Counted from the stretch's first letter, positions 1-6,804 are shown. The stretch is DNA of 11,731 bases from Rhodobacterales bacterium UBA3089 (GCA_002367255.1 DFBD01000235.1:1-11731), one strand, 5' to 3'. A program made the numbers and translations. Notes: generated by a model not told the origin, from the sequence alone.

Positions 1-113
1 GTCAAGCAAAGCTAAGTGCAGTAGCGCAGCAACTAAATGAGAGGCCGCTAAAGACACTGTACCATCAAACGCCCGCAGAAAAGTTCAGGAATTGTGTTGC
101 GGTGATCAGTTGA
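1..113 (+). CDS. IS30-like transposase, C-terminal end (partial)
   Basis: An open frame enters from the left edge (codons in phase with position 3) and stops at TGA 111-113, giving about 36 residues. It contains LNERPLKTLYHQTPAEKF, which matches the conserved end of the IS30-family DDE transposase catalytic domain (typically N-x-R-P-R-K-T-L-x-x-x-T-P-A-E). In this family the stop codon lies very near the right terminal inverted repeat, so the element probably ends within the next few tens of bases. The repeat itself cannot be verified because the other end is outside the window. Whether the whole transposase is intact is unknown. It marks the left border of the accessory region. Confidence 0.75.
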   Translation, partial: QAKLSAVAQQLNERPLKTLYHQTPAEKFRNCVAVIS

Positions 114-176
114 ACCCACCGCCCAAAGCGGACGATCGGCCCCTTGGAACAGACTATCCCTAAACCCGGGAGCAGC

Positions 177-1127
177 TCATCCCCGGTCCGCATCGGCCAG
201 AAGGTGGCCGAGGGCATTCTCGACCAGGCCAGAGGACAGGATGTGGAGGAAGTGACCAGCCTGCTCCACAAAAATGACTCGCCTGCGCATGGCGCCAACC
301 AGTCCTCCCGCGAGATAGGCCGCGTTCTCCGCCGGTACCAGCGTGTCGTGCAGGCCTTGCAGGATGGTCACGGGCGCCCGGATCCGCCCGAGTCCGTTGC
401 CGAGCTCTTCGAGTTCGCGGCGTAGGACGAGGAGTTCGGCATTCGAGTGCGCGAGCGCCTTGGGCAAGAGCCTGCCGATTGCCTTTATTGACGCGAGCCG
501 CTGCAGCGGATGCGTCTTTTCGTAATCGGGGTCAGCGGCGGATCCCACGAGGAGGACGCCCGAAACCACCTCGGGATGGTTAGCGGCGAGTTGGAGTGCC
601 ACCGGCCCGCCATAGGAGGATCCGACGACTACTGCAGGCTCTTGACCAGTTTCCAGAAGTGCTGCAATCGAGCGCGCCTGTTCGGACAAGGCAACAACCG
701 GCTTGCCTGGCCCGCTCTCGCCGAATCCCGGACGGTCGACTGCGAGTCGGTGCTGGCCTGCGGGAACCTTTTTAAGGAACGGCGTCCAGTCCATCGCTTC
801 CCCTGGTGTACCATGAATGAAGAGTACCCTCCGGCCCTTGGGGTCGCCCGCCGAGAGATAGCTGAGCGTCGGCAATTCGCCCCGACCCAAGAGACTGTAC
901 CGTCGTGGTAGTTCTCCCTCCACCTTAGTATGCGAGAGGCCGATATTCGTTATCGCCTGAAAGCGCTCACGAACCGATCGGTATGACCTGCCGAAGAGGT
1001 GGTCCATGTCGGAAGTTGCGGATTCCATGATAATGAGATCCTGCTCAGGCAAGCTGCTGGCCACCCGGCGGATCGTAGCGGACTGCTGTCTGGCGTCTGT
1101 CGATGCGATTGCGGTCGTTTCGATCAT
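177..1127 (-). CDS. alpha/beta hydrolase
   Basis: Encodes about 316 residues of an alpha/beta-hydrolase-fold enzyme, probably cytoplasmic. From the ATG at 1127, the oxyanion-hole motif FIHGTPG lies near residue 104, the nucleophile elbow GSSYGG near 169 (Ser171), the acidic residue in LHDTLVP at Asp261 and the histidine in QAGHFLH at His292. The catalytic triad is therefore complete. The substrate is unknown; the family includes esterases, lactonases and haloperoxidase-like enzymes. The frame stays open to a GTG at 1226, and another ATG lies at 1028 with an AGGA-type site upstream. I prefer 1127 because sequence above it looks less coding, but 1028 is a real alternative. It follows the membrane ATP-grasp gene on the same strand and may be cotranscribed with it. 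No signal peptide is seen. Confidence 0.85.
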   Translation of the reverse strand: MIETTAIASTDARQQSATIRRVASSLPEQDLIIMESATSDMDHLFGRSYRSVRERFQAITNIGLSHTKVEGELPRRYSLLGRGELPTLSYLSAGDPKGRRVLFIHGTPGEAMDWTPFLKKVPAGQHRLAVDRPGFGESGPGKPVVALSEQARSIAALLETGQEPAVVVGSSYGGPVALQLAANHPEVVSGVLLVGSAADPDYEKTHPLQRLASIKAIGRLLPKALAHSNAELLVLRRELEELGNGLGRIRAPVTILQGLHDTLVPAENAAYLAGGLVGAMRRRVIFVEQAGHFLHILSSGLVENALGHLLADADRG

Positions 1128-1279
1128 GGGTCGGCGCTCTGCCTCTGGTTTAAATTCGCTCGACCTATTGGCCGATGTTCTCCGGTACACATATAATGAA
1201 GGCGACAGATATGCTTGTCGGAACACTAAGAAATGTAGTGTCGATCAACCCATATGCAAGATGCAAGCTCCCCGCTGCC

Positions 1280-2671
1280 TCAGGAAGACGGTGGATACCG
1301 ACCGATCAGACGTGTCTGCCGCCGTGCCGCCCGGAGCACCGCCAGGAGGCCGGCGGGCTTCCAACCGCGGGCACGGTTCCGCGCGCCAATCTCGAACAGC
1401 AGCCGCTGTTGCCTTAAGAGCCTTGCATACACCTGCCACAGCATCATCTCCGGATCCCACGCGCTGATCGGCTCGCTACCCGCCCCGTTGATTTCGATGA
1501 TCCGGAAATCCTTACCCTCTCGCAGCCGCTCGACCGAGGCGAACCGCACATCGTAGCGGCCATAGTGGAACTCTGGCATTGAGCGCGAGATCGCATCGAA
1601 TCGCGCGGTCAGTTCGGGCGTGATGTACTCGTCCGCATCGCGGTAGAGGCTGCCGACGCGGATGGAACCTATGAAGGATAGCCGCACGATCTCTCCTGTC
1701 TCAGGGATGTGGCCGAGAGTTTCGGCCGACACACCTCCGTGCCCTTCCTGAAGCCCGAGATGCAAGCCCGCTTTCCACGAGGCGCGCTGGTCAGCGAGGA
1801 TCAGGTCGTGCACCGTCCGAACGCCGTCGCCGACAACATGCGGGAAGTAGCGCAAGGTAACAGATATGACCTTGCCTTTTTCTTCGCCCGGCTGGCGCAC
1901 ATAGAAGATGCCGGCCTCACCCTCCCACGCGATCATTTCCTGCAACATCAGCGTGGCGCTCTCGGGGAAGGCGTCAACGTAAGCGCGCAGCTCCGGCTCC
2001 GAAGCAATCGGGCGTACTCCGTATCCCTGCCAGCCGACATCCGGCTTCGCGACCAGCGGGAAGGTCAGCCCGGCCTCCCGCGAGAGTTCGACGGCTCGGC
2101 GGCTATCGCCGACTCTGTCGCTCTCTCCACGCGTCAGCGTAACGTAGCGCGCTAGCCAGCGATGCTCTTCGCCCGAGACCATGTCAAGATAGACCTTCTT
2201 GCTCTCACCCCATAGGCCGCCCACCTCGATCAACGGATTGGCGAGCGTGGGCAGCGAGAGGCTGCCATGACGAAGCGAGAGCCACATCCACTGAACCGCC
2301 AGCGGAACGTAGAAGAGCTTCGACGGGATCCACTCGGCCTGCCCGATGCGGGAGGACAGTCCGCGCAGCGACGGCATGCCCACATGGCTCGTGCTTGGCA
2401 ACTCAACGGCGGTTCTCGCTCGCGCAACCAGACTCGTGAGCCCCGAACGCCTGACTCGGTGTAGGACGCTCCAGAACGGGCTCTGTGCCGCCCCTATCGT
2501 GATTGCGACGAGTACTGCGATCGCCACGATCAATGTCCAGTAGCCAGTCGCCGAAAGTACGCCCTCGGCGAAATGTATGACCAGCCACAGTAAGGCTGGA
2601 AGGTAGATTGTGGCGGTCAGAGTGGTCATAGTAGCTAAGATAGCCAATCTTCGGCTCCCAGTCGAGGCCAA
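1280..2671 (-). CDS. membrane-anchored ATP-grasp domain protein
   Basis: Up to 463 residues. Two hydrophobic segments (about residues 16-36 and 42-62) suggest an N-terminal membrane hairpin, followed by a soluble ATP-grasp ligase module. Visible ATP-grasp features are the lysine strand FPLVAKPDVGWQGYG (Lys209), the LMLQEMIAW segment near 241-249, RYDVRF near 372-377, and the metal-binding strand IIEINGAGSEP (Glu393, Asn395). Such enzymes ligate a carboxylate to an amine or thiol through an acyl-phosphate; D-alanine-D-alanine ligase is a distant relative. The substrate is unknown. The longest frame starts at a TTG without a clear ribosome site. The ATG at 2629 would start inside the first hydrophobic segment, so the start is uncertain. 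The alpha/beta hydrolase follows downstream, a possible ligase-hydrolase pair. Confidence 0.8.
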   Translation of the reverse strand: MASTGSRRLAILATMTTLTATIYLPALLWLVIHFAEGVLSATGYWTLIVAIAVLVAITIGAAQSPFWSVLHRVRRSGLTSLVARARTAVELPSTSHVGMPSLRGLSSRIGQAEWIPSKLFYVPLAVQWMWLSLRHGSLSLPTLANPLIEVGGLWGESKKVYLDMVSGEEHRWLARYVTLTRGESDRVGDSRRAVELSREAGLTFPLVAKPDVGWQGYGVRPIASEPELRAYVDAFPESATLMLQEMIAWEGEAGIFYVRQPGEEKGKVISVTLRYFPHVVGDGVRTVHDLILADQRASWKAGLHLGLQEGHGGVSAETLGHIPETGEIVRLSFIGSIRVGSLYRDADEYITPELTARFDAISRSMPEFHYGRYDVRFASVERLREGKDFRIIEINGAGSEPISAWDPEMMLWQVYARLLRQQRLLFEIGARNRARGWKPAGLLAVLRAARRQTRLIGRYPPSS

Positions 2672-2724
2672 GCTAGGGGGATAGGTTTAAAAAAGATTGG
2701 TATGAAAAATTGGAGGAATTCTCT

Positions 2725-2743
2725 GTTGTATGTATAGTACAAC
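2725..2743. promoter_or_regulatory. inverted repeat, possible operator
   Basis: GTTGTA and TACAAC form perfect 6-base arms around a 7-base centre. It lies about 55 bases upstream of the membrane ATP-grasp start (minus strand) and about 120 bases upstream of the archease ATG (plus strand), so it could be a regulator site for either. There is no T-run to suggest a terminator. No specific regulator is recognised, and a repeat this short can arise by chance in this AT-rich spacer. Confidence 0.3.
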
Positions 2744-2772
2744 GCATGATTGCTTAAAGGCTTAAATCTATT

Positions 2773-2828
2773 ATGGGATTCAATGCAGGTATTTCCGAGT
2801 ATGGGATTCAATGCAGGTATTTCCGAGT
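2773..2828. repeat. perfect 28-bp tandem duplication
   Basis: The 28 bases at 2773-2800, beginning ATGGGATTC and ending TTTCCGAGT, are repeated without change at 2801-2828. Two identical adjacent copies suggest a recent slippage or misrepair duplication. The repeat is in the leader of the broken archease gene. The ATG of the first copy is in phase with the archease frame, while the ATG of the second is not, so the duplication changes the leader by a number not divisible by three. Confidence 0.95.
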
Positions 2829-2862
2829 TAAACGACCGCATAGCAGAGGTTGGGACAAGAGC

Positions 2863-2952
2863 ATGAGCGCAACTCCTGAATTAGCAACTTCTGAACTAGA
2901 CAGCGGCTGGGAGCTCTTTCCTCATGACGCTGATATCGGACCTGTCGCGTAA
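2863..2952 (+). pseudogene. archease, N-terminal fragment cut by an IS
   Basis: A 29-codon frame starts at ATG 2863 and ends at TAA 2950-2952. After a variable leader it reads GWELFPHDADIG, the signature opening of archease proteins (bacterial forms read close to G-W-E-H-F-P-H-D-A-D-I-G-V-R-G). Archease activates the RNA ligase RtcB by promoting its guanylylation, and the aspartate of the HDADIG motif belongs to its metal site. The match ends just after Gly, at about 2942, and the last codons are probably IS end sequence. The remaining 100 or so residues and any downstream rtcB are absent. A GAGG at 2846-2849 is a distant ribosome site. The frame can be extended in phase to ATG 2773, but nothing in that extension looks conserved. 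Confidence 0.7.
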
Positions 2953-3192
2953 TTGTGCCGCTCCTTTAATCGCATATTATGCCTTAAAGGAGAAACGAGA
3001 TGGTATCACAACATACAGCAGAATTCAGACAGGAAGCGGTGCGCGTTGCACTGACGAGCGGGTTAAATCGAAAGCAGGTCGCTTCTGACTTTGGCGTTGG
3101 TTTTTCGACGTTAAGCCGCTGGATACAATTGGAGCGCAGAGGGTTGTCTGAGCCGACAGCCCAGAGCGATCTGGAGGCCGAAGTGACCAAGG
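2943..3192 (+). mobile_element. IS3-family insertion sequence remnant (left end)
   Basis: The archease homology breaks off at about 2942 and is followed by TGTCGCGTAATTGTGCC, which has the TG start typical of an IS3-family terminal repeat. An orfA with its own ribosome site follows. IS homology stops near 3192, where sequence from a phosphoribosyltransferase gene on the other strand begins. orfB, the right inverted repeat and any target-site duplication are all missing. This is therefore a one-ended remnant left by a deletion. Both boundaries are inferred from where protein similarity ends and are good to roughly ten bases. Confidence 0.65.
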
Positions 3193-3281
3193 GGCGCTTT
3201 CAAACTACGGGCAACCTCAAGTCCAAGCGGAACGCCCCCCGCGCGGCAAGGCAAGTACCACGGGATCGGGGTAATTCTTGA
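3000..3281 (+). pseudogene. IS3-family transposase orfA, 3'-truncated chimera
   Basis: The frame starts at ATG 3000 behind AAAGGAG. Residues 1-63 read as a typical IS3 orfA: an N-terminal helix-turn-helix (TAEFRQEAVRVAL, then RKQVASDFGVGFSTLSRWI) running into DLEAEVTK, where the leucine zipper should begin. Beyond about codon 64 there is no leucine-heptad or L-R-x-E-N-x-I-L-K pattern. The remaining 30 codons are antisense to a phosphoribosyltransferase fragment and are not transposase. The expected orfB is absent. The element cannot transpose by itself. The product might at most be a DNA-binding helix-turn-helix peptide with an accidental tail. Confidence 0.85.
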
Positions 3282-3339
3282 GGAAAAGTGCCTCGGCAAG
3301 TGCCCTACCTGCCGTAATGCGATTGTTGAATGTTATCAT
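3190..3339 (-). pseudogene. phosphoribosyltransferase (COG1926 type), 5' fragment with frameshift
   Basis: It starts at ATG 3339, which overlaps the TGA of the upstream hydrolase (ATGA). It reads MITFNNRITAGRALAEALF, then PDPVVLALPRGG. Adding a one-base shift in a run of six G (plus-strand C at 3235-3240) continues as VPLGLEVARSLKAPL. Together these match the start of the stand-alone predicted phosphoribosyltransferases related to COG1926 (R-x-x-A-G-R-x-L-A, A-L-P-R-G-G-V-P-V-G-x-E-V-A-x-x-L-x-A-P-L). Five G instead of six would keep the frame. Similarity ends at the IS junction near 3190, so the PRPP-binding loop and most of the enzyme are gone. Its coupling to the hydrolase shows that the two once formed an operon. 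Confidence 0.75.
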
Positions 3340-3995
3340 TGCTCTTTGCTTGCTGCGCGCAAATGCGTTTCGAACCAGTCCACTGCCAGATCGACAACCT
3401 GATCAAGCGTGCCCGGCTCTTCGAATAAATGCGTTGCACCCGGCACAATCTCCATACGCATTTCGCAGCGCAGAGAATTAGCGGCTGACTCGTTGAGTTT
3501 GATAACGACGCCGTCTCTTCCTCCGACAATGAGTAATGTCGGAGCCTGAACCTTCGGCAACTCCTCCCCGGCCAGATCGGGCCGCCCCCCACGAGAGACG
3601 ACAACATCTACATCCTCAGGCGCACGCGCCGCAGCAACCAGAGCCGCGGCTGCACCGGTGCTCGACCCGAACAGACCAACCGGAAGGCTGGTCAATTCAG
3701 GCTCAGTACGAGCCCATTTGATCGCCTCTATCATACGTTCGCTAAGAAGGGGAATGTCGAAGACATTAGTACGGTCGAGCGCCTCTTCCTCGGTCAGAAG
3801 ATCGAACAGGAGGGTCGCGATCCCCTTTTCGCCCAAACGCTCGGCAACGAAGTTGTTCCGTGAACTAAGACGACTGCTGCCGGCGCCATGGGCAAAAACC
3901 ACCAGACCTATTACATTTCCCGGAACACGTAGGATACCCTCCAACTCCCTGGAACCTACTGTAATATAGCGCTTTTCAATTGAAGAAATTGACAT
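3336..3995 (-). CDS. dienelactone-hydrolase-like alpha/beta hydrolase
   Basis: 219 residues from ATG 3995, preceded by GGAGGG; the frame can extend to 4028 but without a better site. Visible landmarks are VVFAHGAGSS near residue 32 (oxyanion hole), nucleophile elbow GSSTG at 110-114 (Ser112), Asp161 in VGGRDGVV and His189 in GATHLF, so the triad is complete. The small single-domain size and the HGAGSS motif fit the dienelactone-hydrolase-like group. In many proteobacteria such proteins are encoded beside, or fused to, COG1926 phosphoribosyltransferases, and the same arrangement is seen here, with the partner starting within this gene's stop codon. The substrate is unknown. An FNR-type promoter lies upstream, so expression under low oxygen is likely. 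Confidence 0.88.
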   Translation of the reverse strand: MSISSIEKRYITVGSRELEGILRVPGNVIGLVVFAHGAGSSRLSSRNNFVAERLGEKGIATLLFDLLTEEEALDRTNVFDIPLLSERMIEAIKWARTEPELTSLPVGLFGSSTGAAAALVAAARAPEDVDVVVSRGGRPDLAGEELPKVQAPTLLIVGGRDGVVIKLNESAANSLRCEMRMEIVPGATHLFEEPGTLDQVVDLAVDWFETHLRAASKEQ

Positions 3996-4045
3996 AAAAA
4001 CTATTCCCTCCACAGGTAAACCACACAATAACCATTTTTAAAACA

Positions 4046-4094
4046 TTTGGTCATTATCTGCGTGAACTCGTGTAGAGACAATGATCTGGGTCAA
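4046..4094 (-). promoter_or_regulatory. FNR/ANR-type class II promoter for the hydrolase operon
   Basis: On the minus strand TTGACCCAGATCAT (4094-4081) matches the FNR/ANR/FixK consensus TTGAY-N4-RTCAA except at the last base. GATAAT (4058-4053), a five-of-six match to a -10 box, lies 22 bases downstream. If transcription starts at 4046, the box is centred at -41.5, the canonical position of a class II FNR site. The leader to ATG 3995 would be about 50 bases. This is read directly from sequence; the regulator itself is not in the window. Confidence 0.65.
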
Positions 4095-4198
4095 AATCCT
4101 TCTGCTGTCCCACCTGCTTTCCTCAAAGTCGCTTCTGCACCCTCGGTCTTGCTATAGAATGTGGCGACGTCGGGCACAGTAACGATGTCGCAAGATAG
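4091..4198 (-). pseudogene. possible unrecognised 3' gene remnant
   Basis: A 35-codon open stretch on the minus strand, bounded upstream by a stop codon and with no start codon, reads DIVTVPDVATFYSK and TEGAEATLRKAGGTAEGF before TGA. Its composition resembles a real protein C-terminus, but I cannot assign it to a family. Its stop overlaps the FNR-type box. It may equally be a chance open frame in the spacer. Nothing else gene-like is visible between 3996 and 4280. Confidence 0.25.
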
Positions 4199-4280
4199 CT
4201 AGAAAACTGGGAATATCTCAATGCGGTGGTTCTTCGGATCAATCCTGGCCACCGGTATCTTTGGGAGAGTGTCGGCGTGG

Positions 4281-4841
4281 TTACCATCCATTGTCGGGGG
4301 AAGGCAATAACGGCAACGAAAGTAGAACTCTGTAGGCGTTTCCATTTGATTTCGCCGATTCAAAAAGTTCAACTGACGTGACTGGCATCGAGAGCGAAAT
4401 AGGCTGTTTCAAGGTTTGACAGGCCAACCGCGCCTGATCTTTCCGCGCAAAGCGGGCAATTGTAATATGAGGGAGGACCGGCAAGCGCGTTTCGATCCCG
4501 AGAACATCTTCAAGCGCTTGCTTCAATCTGTTGATTTCGTTCGTGGCCTTGCCGGTTATCCAGACCAATCGAGGCCGATTATTATCGGGTCCAAACGCCA
4601 GAGTTTTAAATTCCAGTGTGAAGCTCTCAATGCTGCGAACTGCCTTTAGTAACTTCTTTTCTGTTAGTAACTGGTCTTCCATTTGCCATGGCGGAAGAAG
4701 AGTAAGGTGCAGGTCTTCAGGGTGAGTAAGGCCTACCGGGAGATTGGATAGTCCCGCCTGAAGCTTTATGCACTCATCGGAAACTCTATCAGTAGCCTTG
4801 ATGCCAACAAATACGCGTTTAGATGGGCCCGATTGTTTCAT
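4281..4841 (-). CDS. thpR: 2H phosphoesterase, RNA 2',3'-cyclic phosphodiesterase (LigT/ThpR-like)
   Basis: 186 residues from ATG 4841; an in-frame TTG at 4877 is a longer alternative. The protein opens with KRVFVGIKA, the usual first strand of the family, and carries both catalytic H-x-T/S-x motifs: HLTL at residues 45-48 and HITI at 125-128. Family members hydrolyse 2',3'-cyclic phosphates to 2'-phosphates and can join or open 2'-5' RNA linkages in vitro. The length is normal for the family (about 175-195). It acts in the cytoplasm. The nearby archease remnant and the RNase Z-like gene make an RNA-end-processing role plausible, but that is inference from neighbours. No convincing promoter was found. 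The gene symbol reflects family membership only. Confidence 0.88.
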   Translation of the reverse strand: MKQSGPSKRVFVGIKATDRVSDECIKLQAGLSNLPVGLTHPEDLHLTLLPPWQMEDQLLTEKKLLKAVRSIESFTLEFKTLAFGPDNNRPRLVWITGKATNEINRLKQALEDVLGIETRLPVLPHITIARFARKDQARLACQTLKQPISLSMPVTSVELFESAKSNGNAYRVLLSLPLLPSPDNGW

Positions 4842-4919
4842 ACCGTTAACCAGATACAAAAAATTGAGGATGGTCAATCAAATCGGTTCACTTTATGGGC
4901 TGGGAGGATATCGAATTAG

Positions 4920-5090
4920 ATCAATGCGGGAGGTGGCATCAATTTCTATTTCAACAATGACGAGAAAGGTTATGCTGTTAGTGGTGCAATTTAATTGAAA
5001 GCGCTGATTATCGAGAACTCAGGCCATGAAAACATTAAAATAGAAATTTTGTTGAACCAGCGCAAAGAAAAGGTGCCGGAGTACGAATAA
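4920..5090 (+). pseudogene. possible degenerate short gene with an internal stop
   Basis: One reading frame, opening just after a TAG, stays protein-like from 4920 to TAA 5088-5090 except for a TAA at 4992-4994. Before that stop it reads INFYFNNDEKGYAVSGAI. After it, it reads KALIIENSGHENIKIEILL and then NQRKEKVPEYE. The charged, amphipathic second part looks like coding sequence, but I do not recognise a family. The second part could in principle start at the TTG at 4995, although no ribosome site is present. It precedes the 80-residue gene by 23 bases. It may be a decayed gene or a chance open frame. Confidence 0.3.
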
Positions 5091-5113
5091 AAAGCAAAGA
5101 AGGGAGAAAAAAC

Positions 5114-5356
5114 ATGAATACTCAGAGAATAACACGTCAGGATATCATCCGGCTCTTCGGTGATGTTAACGACCACAGGGTCACAGAGATTCTAGAAACC
5201 AGTGCCAGTATTGAAGAACTGGAGGAAGCTTACGCATGGCTCTCCGGTGAAAGCGATGTCATGGGCGATGCGCGCTTGCCGCTCACGGGTCGGGCTGGGC
5301 AAGTCTACGATATTCTGGAACGTGACAAGGAATGGGCGCGTCAAGCAGAAGAGTAG
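5114..5356 (+). CDS. small conserved-type hypothetical protein, 80 aa
   Basis: ATG 5114 follows GAAGGGAGAAAAAAC, a good ribosome site, and the frame runs 80 codons. The protein is acidic and mostly helical by composition: ITRQDIIRLFGDVNDHRV, then EILETSASIEELEEAYAWL, a loop, and a C-terminal helix around VYDILERDKEWARQAEE. I recall similar small uncharacterised proteins in proteobacteria with an I-x-R-x-D-I-x-x-x-F-G start and an E-I-L-x-T-x-A-S-x-x-E-L pattern; no function is known to me. There are no cysteines, signal peptide or membrane segment. It converges on the RNase Z-like gene with 72 bases between stops and no clear terminator. Confidence 0.75.
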   Translation: MNTQRITRQDIIRLFGDVNDHRVTEILETSASIEELEEAYAWLSGESDVMGDARLPLTGRAGQVYDILERDKEWARQAEE

Positions 5357-5428
5357 AATGGCGCCGGCATTGTCCACTGTCATTCACTGTATCACGGTCG
5401 AGGCAACGGCAGGATTTGCGTTGCTAAG

Positions 5429-6460
5429 CTATACGAGATCGGCTGTCACGAGCTTACTAGTAAATGCGCTCTTAGCCTCACGTCGTAGTTCACCCGCCCT
5501 ATCAATGTAACGTGGCGAGAAATGGAATTGGGTGAAGCGTCTCGCACCGGCACGGCGGGCAATGTCACCTGCCTGATGCGCGGTTAAGTGCATCTTCCGC
5601 TTGGCAATGTCAGCATCTTCCTCAAGAAACGCGGATTCAATGAAAAGATGATCTGCATTTCGTGCAAGTTTGACGATTTTCTTCACATTGCACGGAGTAT
5701 AGCCAGAATCGGTTACATAGGCAACTTTCTGCCCTGATGCCTCCTGCAAGAGTTCTTGGCGCAATTCATGAAGTGGATAGGTTGTCTCGTGCGTCTTTCC
5801 GTGTTCGCGCCATCTCGCGGTTATAATCGTATCGCCAGGATCGCCGCGCACAACTGCCTCTTTAAGTTCACGCAACCACGGTCCAACGCCGAGCCCCATT
5901 GCAGTTACTTTGTTGCGCCAGACATTAAAATGCTGTTTTTCTTCTATCGAAAAGGCCAGACACGGGATGCGATGGTCGAGCTGCACAGTGCGGACCCGGT
6001 AATTCGCTTCATCGAAGATAATTCCGTCGGTGACCGGGCGCGGCGGCATATCCTGTTTCTTGAAGCCGTTGTTGAACCTGAATCGCGCCGTCATTAGCAT
6101 GTCCTCTTCGGCAAGCTCATGCGCGTCGATGCACAGATCAGCCTGTCCGCCGCCAGCGAGGTTCCAGCTATAGGCGCCTAGCTTATGCTCTACACGCGCT
6201 ATGAAGCCCGCCGGGCCAGTGATATGGATGTGCTTTTGCCGGCCTAGCAGCACCCTCAGAAGTCGGTCAAAGCCCATAAAATGATCCATGTGGGTGTGGC
6301 TGACGAAGACATGCGTAATGCGTAAAAGTGTCCGCGACGGTACAGCGGCTATATCGCCGAGGTCGAAAAGAAGTGCGCGCTTCTCGTGAAAAAAATCAAT
6401 CAGGACACCGGGATCGCCAAATGGATCGTTAATCAGTTTAGGATGCATCAGGGGTGTCAT
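5429..6460 (-). CDS. MBL-fold metallo-hydrolase, RNase Z-like
   Basis: 343 residues from ATG 6460 behind GGAAGGATATCGAGA. The metal ligands of the metallo-beta-lactamase fold are present: SHTHMDH (His55, His57, Asp59, His60), TDSG (Asp251) and a late QFHFSPRY (His313). The segment HLTAHQAGDIARRAGARRF matches the H-S/L-T-A-x-x-A-x-x-I-A block typical of RNase Z/ElaC, which cleaves the 3' trailer of tRNA precursors. Length is slightly above the 300-330 usual for the short form. A housekeeping RNase Z would normally lie elsewhere, so this may be a paralogue with a different RNA substrate or a general phosphodiesterase. An unrelated upstream frame ends in a TGA overlapping the ATG, which may be coincidence. 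Confidence 0.85.
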   Translation of the reverse strand: MTPLMHPKLINDPFGDPGVLIDFFHEKRALLFDLGDIAAVPSRTLLRITHVFVSHTHMDHFMGFDRLLRVLLGRQKHIHITGPAGFIARVEHKLGAYSWNLAGGGQADLCIDAHELAEEDMLMTARFRFNNGFKKQDMPPRPVTDGIIFDEANYRVRTVQLDHRIPCLAFSIEEKQHFNVWRNKVTAMGLGVGPWLRELKEAVVRGDPGDTIITARWREHGKTHETTYPLHELRQELLQEASGQKVAYVTDSGYTPCNVKKIVKLARNADHLFIESAFLEEDADIAKRKMHLTAHQAGDIARRAGARRFTQFHFSPRYIDRAGELRREAKSAFTSKLVTADLV

Positions 6461-6727
6461 TCTCGATATCCTTCCGGAATTTTTCGTACAGTCCTTATGT
6501 CGGCAGTCTCAGGCCGAAATTCGATGGGGCTAGCTTGAACCTCTCCAGCAACCAATCATTGGCTTTGATATTGCGGCTTACTCATTCCACCCAATATTCT
6601 GATATCTTTCGGGCAAGCGCAAATAGCAGAACAACTTATATAATGAAGTGGCCTTGAAATGTAGGACCACCTCTGGACGGAAGTTTTTGTGTCAGCATAA
6701 ATCAGAGGTCGGTCGCTTCGCCTTGAG
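6461..6727. other. intergenic stretch, no gene recognised
   Basis: This AT-richer spacer separates the RNase Z-like gene (minus) from the dodecin leader (plus). I see no convincing gene, tRNA or repeat. A minus-strand frame ending at 6458 contains VAGEVQASPIEFRPE, but it has an internal TGA and no good ribosome site. The promoter of the RNase Z-like gene should lie here; I could not pick a reliable one. Confidence 0.5.
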
Positions 6728-6769
6728 TTGACTCAAATCAACTAGACCGCTCTTTTATTACAATAACCA
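6728..6769 (+). promoter_or_regulatory. FNR/ANR-type box upstream of dodecin
   Basis: TTGACTCAAATCAA (6728-6741) is a full match to TTGAY-N4-RTCAA. The only -10-like hexamer at the class II spacing is TAACCA (6764-6769), 22 bases downstream. It is a weak match; CATACT at 6768-6773 is an alternative. A start near 6776 would leave a leader of about 29 bases before the dodecin ATG, with its ribosome site included. The box is strong evidence for oxygen-responsive control, while the exact promoter is tentative. Confidence 0.55.
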
Positions 6770-6804
6770 TACTAAGTTGGCAACTTAATGATGGAGAAAT
6801 AGTG

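Noticed and set aside
144..2543. Many plus-strand open frames opposite the hydrolase and the membrane ATP-grasp gene
   Set aside because: They are antisense shadows of GC-rich coding sequence, with no family motifs and no ribosome sites.
2730..2765. 11-codon ORF starting at ATG 2730 downstream of GGAGGA
   Set aside because: The spacing is long, the peptide has no recognisable features, and it lies across the inverted repeat.
5053..5066. TTGAACCAGCGCAA as a fourth FNR-type box upstream of the 80-residue gene
   Set aside because: At least three of the conserved arm positions mismatch; it is too weak to claim.
6458..6583. Minus-strand frame ending in a TGA that overlaps the RNase Z-like ATG (apparent translational coupling)
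   Set aside because: It has an internal TGA, no convincing ribosome site and no recognisable protein, so the overlap is probably chance.
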